Below are positions 1-8,802 of a DNA stretch of 64,000 bases, one piece after another. The DNA comes from Xenophilus aerolatus (lineage in GTDB: Bacteria > Pseudomonadota > Gammaproteobacteria > Burkholderiales > Burkholderiaceae_C). The notes under the pieces are model-generated. The model saw only the letters and a program-made list of their open reading frames with translations, was not told the DNA's origin and ran no database searches. Every line of letters begins with the position of its first letter. Position 1 is the first letter of the stretch. The position numbers and the translations under genes are program-made. The DNA is taken from positions 186,001 through 250,000 of the forward strand of contig QAIB01000002.1 in the NCBI GenBank assembly GCA_030418545.1. The letters run 5' to 3'.

Positions 1-54
1 GCCGACTTTCCGCTTCGCGAGGAAGGCGTCAAGGAAGCGCTTGCTGAAATGCAT
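1..54 (-). CDS. 5' end of an unidentified minus-strand gene (partial)
   Basis: A minus-strand frame opens with ATG at 54 and runs off the window with 18 codons visible (start reads MHFSKRFLDAF). Fifteen of the 18 codons end in G or C, the bias of neighbouring genes; the plus-strand frame over the same bases (TGA at 55-57) shows only about ten. The gene would lie 39 bp downstream of the Bug-receptor gene and in the same direction, so it may be the third gene of that operon. No clear ribosome binding site precedes the ATG, and 18 residues are too few to assign a family. Confidence 0.35.
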   Translation of the reverse strand, partial: MHFSKRFLDAFLAKRKVG

Positions 55-93
55 TGATTGAAGATCGGCGCCAGCCGTGGTCGATGCCAGACA

Positions 94-1071
94 CTACTCC
101 AGCCGGATATTCGACCGCTGCACCACCGCCTTCCATTTCGCCGACTCGCTCGCCATGAACCGGCGCATCTCTTCGGGGGTGCTGCCCCACGGCTCGATAT
201 CGAATTCAAGAAGGCGGCGCCGCGTTTCTGCGCCCCTGACGAGAGTCGCGATGGCGGTGGAAAGCCGGCCGGTGATGGCCGGATCCGTGGATCGGGGTGC
301 GACCAAGCCGAACCAGACGAGGACCTCGATGTCCTTGAAGCCGGCTTCGGCGAGTGTCGGCACATCCGGGAACAAGGCGCTGCGCCGTCCGCCCGTGACC
401 GCCAGCGCGCGGATGGTGCCCGCACGGGCGTGCTGGACGGCGGTGGTCGTGTTGTCGAACATCACCGGGATGCGGCCGGACAGCAGGTCCGTGTAGGCCG
501 GCGCGGTGCCGCGATAGGGCACATGGAGCATCTCGGTCCCGGTGCGGTACTTGACCAGCTCACCGGCCAGATGAAGCGGTGAGCCCGCGCCGGCCGAGGC
601 ATACGAGTACTTCTCTGGCGCCGCGCGCAGGAGTTGCACCAGTTCCGCCACGTTCCTGGCAGGCACCTTGCTGTTCACCACCAGCACCAGCGACGAACTG
701 CCGATGACGCTGATCGGCGCGAAGTCGCGCTGCGGGTCGTAGCGCAGGTTGGGATAGACGCTCTGGTTGATCGCGAGGCTGGCGGTGTTGCCCAGCAGCA
801 GCGTGTACCCATCCGGCCTGGCAGCAGCCACCGCCTGCGCACCGACGGCGCCCGCCGCGCCGCCCGCGCGGTTGTCGACGACGAAGCTGCCGCCGATCTG
901 CTCGCCCAGACTCTGGGCCATGATGCGGGCGAGCAGGTCATTGGTCCCGCCGGAGAGAAAGGGCACGACGATCTGCACGGGCCTGGAGGGATAGATCTCG
1001 GCGCGCGCGGCCGTGCCGAAGGCCGGAGCCGCACAGAGCGCACCGGCCTGGAGGAAGTGGCGCCGCTTCAT
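94..1071 (-). CDS. TctC/Bug-family periplasmic solute-binding receptor
   Basis: The 325-residue protein has the usual Bug length. The N-terminus carries a twin-arginine-like signal (RRHFLQAG) and an alanine-rich cleavage region near residue 24. After it come the family signature YPSRPVQIVVPF and the glycine-rich segment LSGGTNDLLAR that contacts the ligand carboxylate. Internal signatures HVPYRGTAPAYTDLLSG and VPTLAEAGF are also typical. Bug proteins bind organic acids in the periplasm and normally feed a TctAB permease; no permease gene is in this window. The start overlaps the amidohydrolase stop by ATGA, so the two are translationally coupled and the ligand may be related to that enzyme's substrate. 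The ligand cannot be read from sequence. Confidence 0.93.
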   Translation of the reverse strand: MKRRHFLQAGALCAAPAFGTAARAEIYPSRPVQIVVPFLSGGTNDLLARIMAQSLGEQIGGSFVVDNRAGGAAGAVGAQAVAAARPDGYTLLLGNTASLAINQSVYPNLRYDPQRDFAPISVIGSSSLVLVVNSKVPARNVAELVQLLRAAPEKYSYASAGAGSPLHLAGELVKYRTGTEMLHVPYRGTAPAYTDLLSGRIPVMFDNTTTAVQHARAGTIRALAVTGGRRSALFPDVPTLAEAGFKDIEVLVWFGLVAPRSTDPAITGRLSTAIATLVRGAETRRRLLEFDIEPWGSTPEEMRRFMASESAKWKAVVQRSNIRLE

Positions 1072-2063
1072 GTCGAATGGACCAGGTCGGCCACGTCGAG
1101 CCCGAGTACCCGCGCCGCGTTCTTCCAGGCGAGCTTTTGGCGCAAGGCGTCGGGCAGGTCGAGCGCATGGAAGAAGCGGGTGCCGACTGCGTTGGACTCA
1201 TAGGGCCAGTCCACCGAGAACAGGATGTTGTCTTCGCCCATGACGTCGAGCGCGCAGCGGAACGCCGGAGGAGAAAAGGCGCCGCTCGTGGTGATCACGA
1301 GGTTCTCGCGGAAGCAGTCGCGCGGGCGCTTCCTGAGGCCACGGCGGCTGACCACGTAAGGCGTGTGGTCCTCCATCCGCTCGAAGCCGAAGGGCAGGCC
1401 TTCGCCTAGGTGGCCGAGGATGATCTTCAGCCGCGGAAACTGGTCGAAGACGCCGCCGAAGAGCATCCGCAGGAAATGCATGCTCGCATCCATCGCAAAG
1501 CCCCAGGCCGGGCGCGCCAGGTCCTCGTAACCGTCGAAGTAGCTGCCCATCAGTCCGGGGTGCGGCGCGCCGGGATGCAGGTAGACCGGCACGTCGCGCG
1601 CCTGCGCCAGCTCGAAGAGCGGCCAGAAGTGCTTGTCGTCGAGAAAGCTGCCGAAGGTGTGCCCGTTGATCATGGCGCCCACGAACCCCTGGTCGAGCCG
1701 GGCCGCGAACTCCGACAAGGCGAGGGGCATCTCCGAGGTGGGCAGCGCCGCGAAGGCGCGGAAGCGCATCGGGTGTGCGGCGACCGCGGCGGCCATCCGG
1801 TCGTTCGCTTCGCGGGCCAGGGCGATCGCCAGGTCGCCGCGGTAGGCCTGGCAGCCCGGGGTGGTGAGCGACAGAACCTGCAGGCTGATGCCCGTGGCGT
1901 CCATGTGGGCGAGACGGCTGTGGCCGACGTCGAGCAGTTCCTTCTCGATGTCGTGGCCCAGGTGGGCGCTGCGCGCCGCATACCAGGTCTGGCGTACCGG
2001 ATCGAAGGATGCTTCCTTGTGCAGGGGCGTGGTGATGTGCTCTTCGAGCGTGATGAGGGTCAT
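1068..2063 (-). CDS. amidohydrolase-2 family metal-dependent hydrolase/decarboxylase
   Basis: A 331-residue TIM-barrel enzyme of the ACMSD/gamma-resorcylate decarboxylase branch of the amidohydrolases. Visible motifs are the N-terminal LEEH in place of the classic HxH, a mid-protein VYLHPGAPHP with metal-ligand histidines, ILGHLGEGLPF with the catalytic-region His, and SVDWPYE near the C-terminus with the metal-binding Asp. This layout is typical of non-oxidative aromatic acid decarboxylases and related hydrolases. I chose the start at 2063 because AAGGAGA lies nine bases upstream and the protein begins at the family N-terminus (MTLITLEEH). It is the first gene of an operon with the overlapping Bug receptor and diverges from a LysR regulator 85 bp away, which probably controls it. 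Substrate unknown. Confidence 0.9.
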   Translation of the reverse strand: MTLITLEEHITTPLHKEASFDPVRQTWYAARSAHLGHDIEKELLDVGHSRLAHMDATGISLQVLSLTTPGCQAYRGDLAIALAREANDRMAAAVAAHPMRFRAFAALPTSEMPLALSEFAARLDQGFVGAMINGHTFGSFLDDKHFWPLFELAQARDVPVYLHPGAPHPGLMGSYFDGYEDLARPAWGFAMDASMHFLRMLFGGVFDQFPRLKIILGHLGEGLPFGFERMEDHTPYVVSRRGLRKRPRDCFRENLVITTSGAFSPPAFRCALDVMGEDNILFSVDWPYESNAVGTRFFHALDLPDALRQKLAWKNAARVLGLDVADLVHST

Positions 2064-2115
2064 CGGCTTGTCTCCTTGGGGGCGCATTGGGCCGCCAGGA
2101 ACAAAGACGGTAAAG

Positions 2116-2129
2116 TTCAATTTCTCGAA
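2116..2129. promoter_or_regulatory. candidate LysR-type binding site
   Basis: In the 85-bp divergent gap between the amidohydrolase and lysR-type genes, TTCAATTTCTCGAA forms an imperfect palindrome (TTC-N8-GAA) containing the T-N11-A spacing typical of LysR boxes. The site lies 20 bp upstream of the regulator start and could serve both autoregulation and activation. A match this short can occur by chance. Confidence 0.35.
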
Positions 2130-2148
2130 TGTTTCTTCAACAACATTG

Positions 2149-3048
2149 ATGACCCGGATCAAGCCGCGGCAGCTCAGCTGCTTCCTCGAGGTGTTCCACC
2201 GCCGGAAGATCGCGCTGGCCGCCGAGCAGTTGCACATGACCCAGTCGGCGGTCAGCATGAGCCTCAAGCAGCTGGAGGAGTCGGTGGGGGCGCCGCTGTT
2301 CGACCGGACCACCCGTTCGCTGGTGCCGACGCTTGCGGCGCTCGAACTCGCACCCATTGCCGAACGCATGCTGCGCGACAGCCGCCACATGGAGAACATG
2401 TTCCGGCACACCCACGCCCGGGGCGGCAGGCTGTCGATCGTGACCACGCCCACGCTGGCACAGACGCTGCTGCCGAATCTCATCGCGGGTTTCGTGGCGG
2501 CCTGCGCAGATGTCCACGTCGATGTCATCGACGTCACGCCCGAGCACTTCGCGGCAACGCTGGCCTCGGGCCAGGCCGACATCGGTTTCGGCTTCCTCGG
2601 CCGGGACGACACCGAACTGAAGCAGCACCGCGTGATCGAGGACCAGCTGTGCCTGGTCATGCCCACGGCGACGCCCAGTGTCGAGGGCGATCACCTGAGC
2701 TGGAAGCGCCTGAAGGACATTCCGGTTGCGCTCACGCGCCCTGGCTACGGCATCAGGGAAATCATCGACAAGACGACGCTGGCCGCCGGCATCTCGCTGC
2801 AGGTTTCACACGAGGTGGGCCTGTTGACCACCGCGCTGGCCCTGACGTCGCGGGGCGTGACCAACACGATCGCGCCACGTCAGATTGCTTGCCAGCCGTA
2901 CTTCTCCGGCCTGTCGGTGTGTCGCCTCCGGGCACCTGTGGTGCGCCGCGATGTGAGCGTGGTCTTCCAGGCGCACCGCACGCTCCCTCCGGCAGCGCGG
3001 CGGTTTCTGGACTTTGCCAGCGAGTTTGCGAGAGCTTCGCCTGCCTGA
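2149..3048 (+). CDS. LysR-family transcriptional regulator
   Basis: A 299-residue regulator. Residues about 3-62 form the winged helix-turn-helix (FLEVFHRRKIALAAEQL, then MTQSAVSMSLKQLEE, then GAPLFDRTTRS). From about residue 90 it is the two-lobed effector-binding domain. The start at 2149 is chosen because it places the HTH at the N-terminus as in the family. The gene diverges from the amidohydrolase/Bug operon, the normal arrangement for a LysR activator of a small catabolic operon. Effector not predictable. Confidence 0.93.
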   Translation: MTRIKPRQLSCFLEVFHRRKIALAAEQLHMTQSAVSMSLKQLEESVGAPLFDRTTRSLVPTLAALELAPIAERMLRDSRHMENMFRHTHARGGRLSIVTTPTLAQTLLPNLIAGFVAACADVHVDVIDVTPEHFAATLASGQADIGFGFLGRDDTELKQHRVIEDQLCLVMPTATPSVEGDHLSWKRLKDIPVALTRPGYGIREIIDKTTLAAGISLQVSHEVGLLTTALALTSRGVTNTIAPRQIACQPYFSGLSVCRLRAPVVRRDVSVVFQAHRTLPPAARRFLDFASEFARASPA

Positions 3049-3147
3049 GCGAATCGCGCAGCCAATCGAGCGATTCGCGTGGCGCCCGTCCGGCACGATG
3101 AGGCACCGCGGCATGGTGCCGCGACCTTCTCGCTTCCGGAGCCCGTC

Positions 3148-4179
3148 GTGCCATTCGCCTTCTTTCCCTTTCGCCTTCGCCATGCCCTGCGCCGTGCCGG
3201 CCTCGGTGCAGCGCTGACCCTGAGCGCCATCGCATCGGCGCAACCCGCAGCGCCGGCGCCGCCACCCGGTGCAGCCCGGGCCCTCCAGCAGGTCCCCGGC
3301 TACTACCACCAGGCCATCGGCACCCTGCGCGTCACCGCACTCTTCGATGGCGTGGTGCAGTTGCCGCGCGCACAGATCCAGGGCCTCGCGCCCGCCGCCA
3401 TCGATGCGCTGCTGCAGCGACGCTACGTGCCCGAGTCGCCGCAGGGGCTGCAGACGGCGGTCAATGCCTACCTGGTCCACGTCGGCGGGCGGCGCGTGCT
3501 GGTGGACGCGGGCACGGCCGACTGCTTCGGCCCAGGCCTGGGGCAGGTGGTCGCCAACCTGCAGGCGGCGGGCGTGTCGCCCGCCCAGGTGGACGACGTG
3601 CTGCTCACGCATGCGCACCCCGACCACCTGTGCGGCGTGCTGGGTGCCGACGGCGCGCGCGCTTTTCCCACCGCCACGCTGTGGCTGGACGACACCGAGC
3701 TGCGCTACTGGGAAGGGCCCGAGGCCGAGGCGCGCACGCCGAAGGCGCTGCGCTTTGTGGTCGGCCAGGCGCGGCGCGCTCTGGCGCCCTACCAGGCGGC
3801 GGGGCAGGTGCGCAGCTTCAAGCCGGGCGATGCGGGGCTGCCGGCCGGCATCCAGGCCCTGGCGTCGCCGGGCCACACGCCGGGCCACACCTCGTACCTG
3901 ATCGACGGCGGCGACGCGCAGAAGCTGCTGGTGTGGGGCGACGTGGTGCACTACCACGTGGTGCAGTTCGCGCGGCCGTCGGCCAGTTTCGAGGCGGACG
4001 TGGACCGCGTGCGGGCGATCGCCTCGCGCCGGCAGTTGCTGGCGCAGGCGGCGCGTGCGGGCTGGAGGGTGGCCGGGGCACACCTGCCGTTTCCGGGCTT
4101 GGGCCACGTGCGTGCCGAAGGCGCAGCCTACGCCTGGGTGCCGGCGGAGTTCTCGCCGCTGCCCGCGGTGCCGCGTTGA
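3148..4179 (+). CDS. secreted metallo-beta-lactamase-fold hydrolase
   Basis: A roughly 343-residue MBL-fold protein. The zinc-binding motif HAHPDH is clear, followed by GHTPGHTSY and a later His (GAHLPFPG). The N-terminus is a signal peptide (arginine-rich start, hydrophobic stretch AALTLSAIASA) followed by a Pro/Ala linker. I chose the GTG at 3148 because GGAG lies six bases upstream and it gives a clean signal peptide; the in-frame start at 3079 adds 23 unlikely residues. It resembles quorum-quenching lactonase/AttM-like secreted MBL hydrolases in overall layout, but no specific substrate can be assigned. It stands alone between the LysR gene and the convergent LacI gene. Confidence 0.88.
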   Translation: MPFAFFPFRLRHALRRAGLGAALTLSAIASAQPAAPAPPPGAARALQQVPGYYHQAIGTLRVTALFDGVVQLPRAQIQGLAPAAIDALLQRRYVPESPQGLQTAVNAYLVHVGGRRVLVDAGTADCFGPGLGQVVANLQAAGVSPAQVDDVLLTHAHPDHLCGVLGADGARAFPTATLWLDDTELRYWEGPEAEARTPKALRFVVGQARRALAPYQAAGQVRSFKPGDAGLPAGIQALASPGHTPGHTSYLIDGGDAQKLLVWGDVVHYHVVQFARPSASFEADVDRVRAIASRRQLLAQAARAGWRVAGAHLPFPGLGHVRAEGAAYAWVPAEFSPLPAVPR

Positions 4180-4207
4180 GGCTGCCGGGGCTTCGGCCGC
4201 CCGGGCG

Positions 4208-5227
4208 CTAGCGCCGACTTGGACCGACGACCGACTCGCGGTGCTCGTAGCGCAGCTCCACGCGCTCGCGCCTGGCCGGGAGCGAGGGCTCGTTGATTCG
4301 GCCGAGCACGAGCGACACCAGATGCCGCGCCGCCACCTGCATGTCGATGGTCAGCACGGACACCGCCGGATCGTGCTCGCGCGCGAAGGGCGTGTCGCCG
4401 ATGGCGATGATCGAGAGGTCCTGCGGCATCCTCAAGCCGCGCGCCGCCACGGCGCGCAAGGCGCTGGTGAGCATGTGCGTGCCCTGCACGATGAGCGCCG
4501 TCGGGGGGCGCGGCCGTGCCAGCAGACCGCTGATCTCGGCGAACGCCGAGGCGGTGACGTTCTCGGCCTGCACCACGAGGTCCGGCACGGCGAGGCCCGC
4601 GCCGGTGAACGCGGCCCGGTAGCCCTGGATCCTTCGGCGGACCGGCCGGGTGTCGCCCTGCCACACGGCCAAGGCGATCTGCCGGTGCCCCATCTGCAGG
4701 AGCCGTTCGACCGCGCCGCGCACGCCCGCGGCGTGGTCGATGAGCACGCTGTCGTGCTGGCCCGGCAGTTCCCGGTCGAAGACGACGACCGGCATGGGTA
4801 ATGATTTCAGCGCCTCGGCCAGTCGGGCGCTGCGCTCGTTGCCCGGCGCCAGGATCACGCCGTCCATGCCGCGGTGCGTGAACATCGAAAGCGCCCGGAC
4901 TTCGCGCTCCTCGTCGTTCGCGCCGTTGGCGAGCAGCGGCAGGTAACCGACGCCCAGCAGTTCGTCCTCGATCGCCCGGAACACCTGGGCGTAAAGCGGG
5001 TTGGCGATGTCCGGCAGCAGGCAGCCGAGGGTGCGGCTCAGGCGCGATCGCAGCGCCTGGGCTGCATGGTTGGGCCGGTAGCCGAGCAGGGCGGCGGCCT
5101 GCTCGACCTTCTGCTGCACGGCCTGGGACGCCCCCGCGCCGTTGATGGCGCGCGACGCGCTGCCCAGCGACACGCCGGCCAGCCGCGCGACGTCGCGCAG
5201 GTCGACCTTGGCCTTGGTGGACGTCAT
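4208..5227 (-). CDS. LacI-family transcriptional regulator
   Basis: A 339-residue repressor. Its N-terminal helix-turn-helix reads VDLRDVARLAGVSLGSASRA with the hinge-helix region after it (YRPNHAAQALRS). A periplasmic-binding-protein-like sugar/acid sensing domain runs from about residue 65 to the end (LGCLLPDIANPLYAQV, VVVFDRELPG, SIIAIGDTPFA). It is transcribed away from the seven-gene catabolic operon at 5390-10943. A perfect palindrome of the LacI/PurR operator class lies between the two, so the protein very likely represses both itself and the operon. The inducer is unknown. Confidence 0.94.
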   Translation of the reverse strand: MTSTKAKVDLRDVARLAGVSLGSASRAINGAGASQAVQQKVEQAAALLGYRPNHAAQALRSRLSRTLGCLLPDIANPLYAQVFRAIEDELLGVGYLPLLANGANDEEREVRALSMFTHRGMDGVILAPGNERSARLAEALKSLPMPVVVFDRELPGQHDSVLIDHAAGVRGAVERLLQMGHRQIALAVWQGDTRPVRRRIQGYRAAFTGAGLAVPDLVVQAENVTASAFAEISGLLARPRPPTALIVQGTHMLTSALRAVAARGLRMPQDLSIIAIGDTPFAREHDPAVSVLTIDMQVAARHLVSLVLGRINEPSLPARRERVELRYEHRESVVGPSRR

Positions 5228-5300
5228 TCGGGTTCGTTTCCAGTCCGCTCTTTCATGGGCTGAATCCTAGGTGACAGGCGTCAAGGGTAATCCCCATGTC

Positions 5301-5312
5301 GGAAACGTTTCC
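5301..5312. promoter_or_regulatory. LacI-family operator palindrome
   Basis: GGAAACGTTTCC is a perfect 12-bp palindrome with the central CG and AAACGTTT core typical of LacI/GalR/PurR operators. It sits between the divergent lacI-type gene (start 5227) and the SDR-led operon (start 5390), 74 and 77 bases from the two start codons. Confidence 0.72.
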
Positions 5313-5389
5313 AAATCGCGAGCATGAACACGTTCGACAACAAACCCGCGAGAGCAGCGACCGCATCTCGCCCACAGGAGACATCGCCC

Positions 5390-6235
5390 ATGCCCACCGC
5401 CATCGACCCCGGCGCCCAGCTTTTTTCCGAGGCGCTCGGACAACTCCGACCTTCCGCCGGCCGCCTCGCGGGGCGCAAGGTCCTCGTGGTGGGGGCGGGG
5501 CAGCGGGAGATCGACGACCCGCAGCCGCCGGTGGGCAACGGCCGCGCGATCTCGATGCTCTTCGCACACGAGGGCGCGACGCTCACCTGCGTCGACGTCA
5601 ACCCGGCGGCCCTGGCGACCACATGCGAACTGGTGCGCGAGGCCGGCGGCACGGCGTACGCCGAGGTGGCCGACGTGGCCGACGCCGATGCGATCCCGCG
5701 GGTGGTCCAGGCCGCGAGCGACCGGATGGGCGGGCTCGACGGACTGGTGATGGTGGTGGGGGTCGCGACCGGCCTGCCGCTGGACCTGCAGAACGCCGAG
5801 GCGTGGGACCGCGAGCATGCGGTCAACGTGCGCGCATGCATGCTCTTCGGCCAGCAGGCGCTGCGGCACATGACGCCGGGCGGGTCGATCGTGCTGCTGT
5901 CGTCCATCGCCGCGCTTCGCAACTCCAGCCGCAACCCGGCCTACGAGACCACCAAGGCGGCGCAGGTCGCCTTGGCGCGATCGATCGCGATGGCCGGGCA
6001 GCCCAAGGGCGTGCGCTGCAACAGCCTGCTGCCCGGGCTCATGGACACCCCCATGGGCCGCTTCGCGACCAAGCGGCGTGCGGACCGGCTCGCCATGCCG
6101 CTGCCCTTCGGGCGTCAGGGCACCGGGTGGGAAGTCGCGCACGCCGCGCTCTTCCTCGTGTCGAACGAGTCCTCCTACGTCAACGCCCACGCGCTGGTGG
6201 TGGACGGCGGGCTGACCGGTGGCATTTCGCGCTAG
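5390..6235 (+). CDS. short-chain dehydrogenase/reductase (SDR), first gene of LacI-controlled operon
   Basis: A 281-residue SDR. The nucleotide-binding glycine motif is split: KVLVVGAGQ, then an acidic/proline insertion (REIDDPQPPV), then GNGRAISMLF. This is a recognisable but less common SDR variant. The acidic residue after beta-2 (CVDVNP) favours NAD over NADP. The catalytic Ser is in VLLSSIAAL and the Tyr/Lys pair in AYETTKAAQ. The C-terminus ends with the usual VVDGGLTGG. The start at 5390 has AGGAGA at about -14 and matches the family N-terminus better than the upstream in-frame ATG at 5324. It leads the plus-strand operon to 10943. Substrate unknown. Confidence 0.92.
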   Translation: MPTAIDPGAQLFSEALGQLRPSAGRLAGRKVLVVGAGQREIDDPQPPVGNGRAISMLFAHEGATLTCVDVNPAALATTCELVREAGGTAYAEVADVADADAIPRVVQAASDRMGGLDGLVMVVGVATGLPLDLQNAEAWDREHAVNVRACMLFGQQALRHMTPGGSIVLLSSIAALRNSSRNPAYETTKAAQVALARSIAMAGQPKGVRCNSLLPGLMDTPMGRFATKRRADRLAMPLPFGRQGTGWEVAHAALFLVSNESSYVNAHALVVDGGLTGGISR

Positions 6236-6245
6236 GTGGCGCACG

Positions 6246-7235
6246 ATGCGATCCGTTCGACTGTCGCGGCGTGACCTGCTGGCGGCGGGAGCGCTCAACG
6301 CCCTGGGCTTGCGCGGCGCCTTCGCCGCCACCGAGGGCTACCCGGACCGGCCGCTGCGGATGGTCGTCGGGTTCCCTGCCGGTGGCTCGGCCGACCAGTC
6401 CGCAAGGCGCCTGGCCGACCAACTGGGCCGGCAACTGGGCAAGCCCGTGGTGGTGGACAACCGGCCCGGCGCCTCCGGGAACATCGCGGCGGCCGCCGCG
6501 GCGCGCAGCGCGCCCGACGGCTACACGCTGTTCTACGGCAGCAACGCCACCCACGCGATGAACGTCAGCCTGTATCCCCGGCTCGACTACGACCCGGTGA
6601 AGGACTTCGCGCCCATCGCGCTCGACGGCAAGGTCTACAACGTGCTGTGCGTGAATCCCGGCTTCCAGGCCGCAGACCTGAACGCGCTGCTCGCGTTGGC
6701 GCGCAAGGCGCCCGACAGCATCGCCGTCGCCAGCCCGGGCAATGCCACGAGCGGGCACCTGTCGCTGGTGCTGGTGCAGCAGGCCTCGGGCGCGCGTTTC
6801 GTCCATGTGCCGTACAAGGGCAGCGCGCCGGCCGCCACCGACGTGCTCGGCGGCCAGGTGCCGGCGCTGTTCGACAACGTCGCGGGAACGCTCGCGCACA
6901 TCCGCGCCGGCAAGCTGCGGCCGCTGGCCGTCACCTCGCGGCAACGCTTGCCGCTGCTGCCGGACGTGCCGACCTTCGAGGAACTCGGACTGCGCGGTTG
7001 CGAGATCGCGGCCTGGGGCGGCCTGTGGGCGCCGGCCGGCACGCCCGCGCCCGTCCTCCAACGGCTCAACGCCGAGATGAACCGCGCGCTCGCGACGCCG
7101 GCCGTGGCCGACCGCATGCGCGAACTGTCGGTCGAACCACAAGGCGGCAGCGCCGAAGCGCTGGCCGCATTCGCCGCCGAAGAAACCCTCCGCTGGCGCG
7201 AAGTCATTCGCAAGGCCGGCATCCACCTGGACTGA
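6246..7235 (+). CDS. TctC/Bug-family periplasmic solute-binding receptor
   Basis: 329 residues. The N-terminus has a twin-arginine signal (LSRRDLLAAGALNALG) that ends near AFA. Then come the family features YPDRPLRMVVGFPAGGSADQSAR, HVPYKGSAPAATDVLGG and VPTFEELGLRG. I chose the ATG at 6246 because it places the RR motif in a short n-region. It follows the SDR by ten bases and precedes a CMD-family gene by four, so the genes are co-transcribed. Like the other Bug receptors here it has no TctA/TctB partner nearby. The ligand is presumably a carboxylate handled by this operon. Confidence 0.93.
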   Translation: MRSVRLSRRDLLAAGALNALGLRGAFAATEGYPDRPLRMVVGFPAGGSADQSARRLADQLGRQLGKPVVVDNRPGASGNIAAAAAARSAPDGYTLFYGSNATHAMNVSLYPRLDYDPVKDFAPIALDGKVYNVLCVNPGFQAADLNALLALARKAPDSIAVASPGNATSGHLSLVLVQQASGARFVHVPYKGSAPAATDVLGGQVPALFDNVAGTLAHIRAGKLRPLAVTSRQRLPLLPDVPTFEELGLRGCEIAAWGGLWAPAGTPAPVLQRLNAEMNRALATPAVADRMRELSVEPQGGSAEALAAFAAEETLRWREVIRKAGIHLD

Positions 7236-7239
7236 CACC

Positions 7240-7827
7240 ATGGCTCGCCTCCCGTATTTCGACCTCGACCAAGCCTCGCCGGAGATCCGGCATCTGCTCA
7301 AGGACCGGCCGCCGCTCAACATCTACCGCATGGTGGCGCACGGTGGCCCCGCGGCCGAGGGCTTCCTGACCCTCGGCACGGCGATTCTTCGGCGCTCCTC
7401 GCTCAGCCCGGTCCTGCGGGAGCTGGTCATCCTGCGGGTGGGCGTGCTGTGCGGGTCCCGCTACGAGTTGACGCAGCACCGCCGCGTGGCGGCGCAGGTG
7501 GGCGTGCCGGCCGAGAAGGTCGCCGCCGTGCTGGAAGCACCCGCAGGCGACTTGCGTGCCGACGCCTTCGACGAACTCGAAGCGCTCGTGCTGAGCTTCA
7601 CCGAGGCCGTGGTCCTGCACTGCAAGGCACCGCCGCCCTTGACCGACGAACTGGCCGGCCGGGTCAGCCGGCAGCAGATGCTGGAGATCACGATGACGAT
7701 CGGCTACTACATGCTGGTGTGCCGGCTGCTGGAGACCTTCGAGGTCGACCTCGAGGAGGCCGACGTGCTCGCCGACGTCGAGCGCTGGCCCAACGTGTTT
7801 GCCGAATCCCAAGCTTCCCGGAACTGA
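7240..7827 (+). CDS. carboxymuconolactone decarboxylase (CMD)/AhpD-like protein
   Basis: A 195-residue all-helical CMD-family protein. The core is LRELVILRVGVLCGSRYELTQ followed by HRRVA. This is the CMD active-site helix pair with the conserved Glu and His but only one Cys, so the redox CxxC of AhpD is absent. That favours a decarboxylase or lyase-like role over peroxidase-reductase, although many members have no known activity. It lies four bases after one Bug gene and six before another in the LacI-linked operon. Aromatic-degradation CMD proteins convert gamma-carboxymuconolactone, but no other ring-cleavage gene is present, so the reaction stays open. Confidence 0.85.
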   Translation: MARLPYFDLDQASPEIRHLLKDRPPLNIYRMVAHGGPAAEGFLTLGTAILRRSSLSPVLRELVILRVGVLCGSRYELTQHRRVAAQVGVPAEKVAAVLEAPAGDLRADAFDELEALVLSFTEAVVLHCKAPPPLTDELAGRVSRQQMLEITMTIGYYMLVCRLLETFEVDLEEADVLADVERWPNVFAESQASRN

Positions 7828-7833
7828 GTCGCC

Positions 7834-8802
7834 ATGATGAACCGACGCCACTTCTCGCTGGCCGCAGGCGCCCTGGCGCTCGCGCCCCTTGCACGGGCGC
7901 AGTCGTATCCGCAGTCGCCCATCACGCTGGTCGTGCCCTTCTCGGCAGGCAGCGTGGTCGACCAGCAGGCGCGCGTGATCGCGCGTGTGCTGAGCACCAG
8001 GCTCGGGCAGCCGATCGTCATCGACAACCGTGCCGGCGTGGCGGGCTCGCTGGGCGCCGAGGTCGTGGCGCGCGCCGCGCCCGACGGCTACACGCTGCTG
8101 GTCGGCACCCAGGGCACGCAGGGCACCAACAGCGCGCTGTACAAGACGGTCCGCTACGACCCGGTGAAGGACTTCGTGGCGATCCACGGCCTTTCGGGCA
8201 ACTCGAACGTGCTGGTCGTCAACCCCAACCTGAAGATCCGCACGGTGGCCGACCTGGTCGCCTACGGCAAGGCCAATCCGGGCAAGCTCAACTTCGGCTC
8301 GGGCGGCAACGGCACGTCGGGGCACCTGTGCCTGGAACTGCTGCAGAACCAGACCGGGGCGCGTTTCACGCACATCCCGTACAAATCCAGCTCCGCCGCG
8401 CTCGTCGATCTGGTGGCGGGCAACCTGGATGCGATGTTCGACTTCGTGCAGACCTCGGCGCCGCAGATCCGCAGCGGCAAGATCACTGCGCTGGCCGTGA
8501 CCCGCACGAAGCGGATGCCGACGCTGCCCGATGTGCCGACGATGGCGGAGTCCGGCTACCCCGGGGTCGAGGCCCTGAGCTGGGGCGGTCTCTTCGCGCC
8601 CGCGAAGACACCGGCATCCGTCGTCCAGCGGCTGTCCGACGCGGTCGACGAGACGCTCAAGTCGCCGGAGGTCAGGCGCAGCCTGGAGTCGGTCGAGAGC
8701 TTCACCATCGACATGCCGCATGCGGAGTTCCAGCGCTATGTCGAGGCCGAGGCGAAGAAGTGGACCACGGTGCTGCGCGCATCCGGGATCACGCTGGAAT
8801 GA
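7834..8802 (+). CDS. TctC/Bug-family periplasmic solute-binding receptor
   Basis: 322 residues with a twin-arginine-type leader (NRRHFSLAAGALALAPLARA). Bug signatures follow: YPQSPITLVVPFSAGSVVDQQ, then DNRAGVAGSLGAEVVARAAP, then HIPYKSSSAALVDLVAG, then VPTMAESGYPGVE. This is the second receptor of the same operon and is clearly different in sequence from the one at 6246. The operon therefore encodes two separate ligand scavengers, perhaps for a substrate and an intermediate or for two isomers. Its TGA overlaps the start of the next SDR (ATGA). Confidence 0.93.
   Translation: MMNRRHFSLAAGALALAPLARAQSYPQSPITLVVPFSAGSVVDQQARVIARVLSTRLGQPIVIDNRAGVAGSLGAEVVARAAPDGYTLLVGTQGTQGTNSALYKTVRYDPVKDFVAIHGLSGNSNVLVVNPNLKIRTVADLVAYGKANPGKLNFGSGGNGTSGHLCLELLQNQTGARFTHIPYKSSSAALVDLVAGNLDAMFDFVQTSAPQIRSGKITALAVTRTKRMPTLPDVPTMAESGYPGVEALSWGGLFAPAKTPASVVQRLSDAVDETLKSPEVRRSLESVESFTIDMPHAEFQRYVEAEAKKWTTVLRASGITLE

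Noticed and set aside
1-57. A plus-strand gene end (TGA at 55-57)
   Set aside because: Third-position GC bias favours the minus-strand frame; kept only as an alternative.
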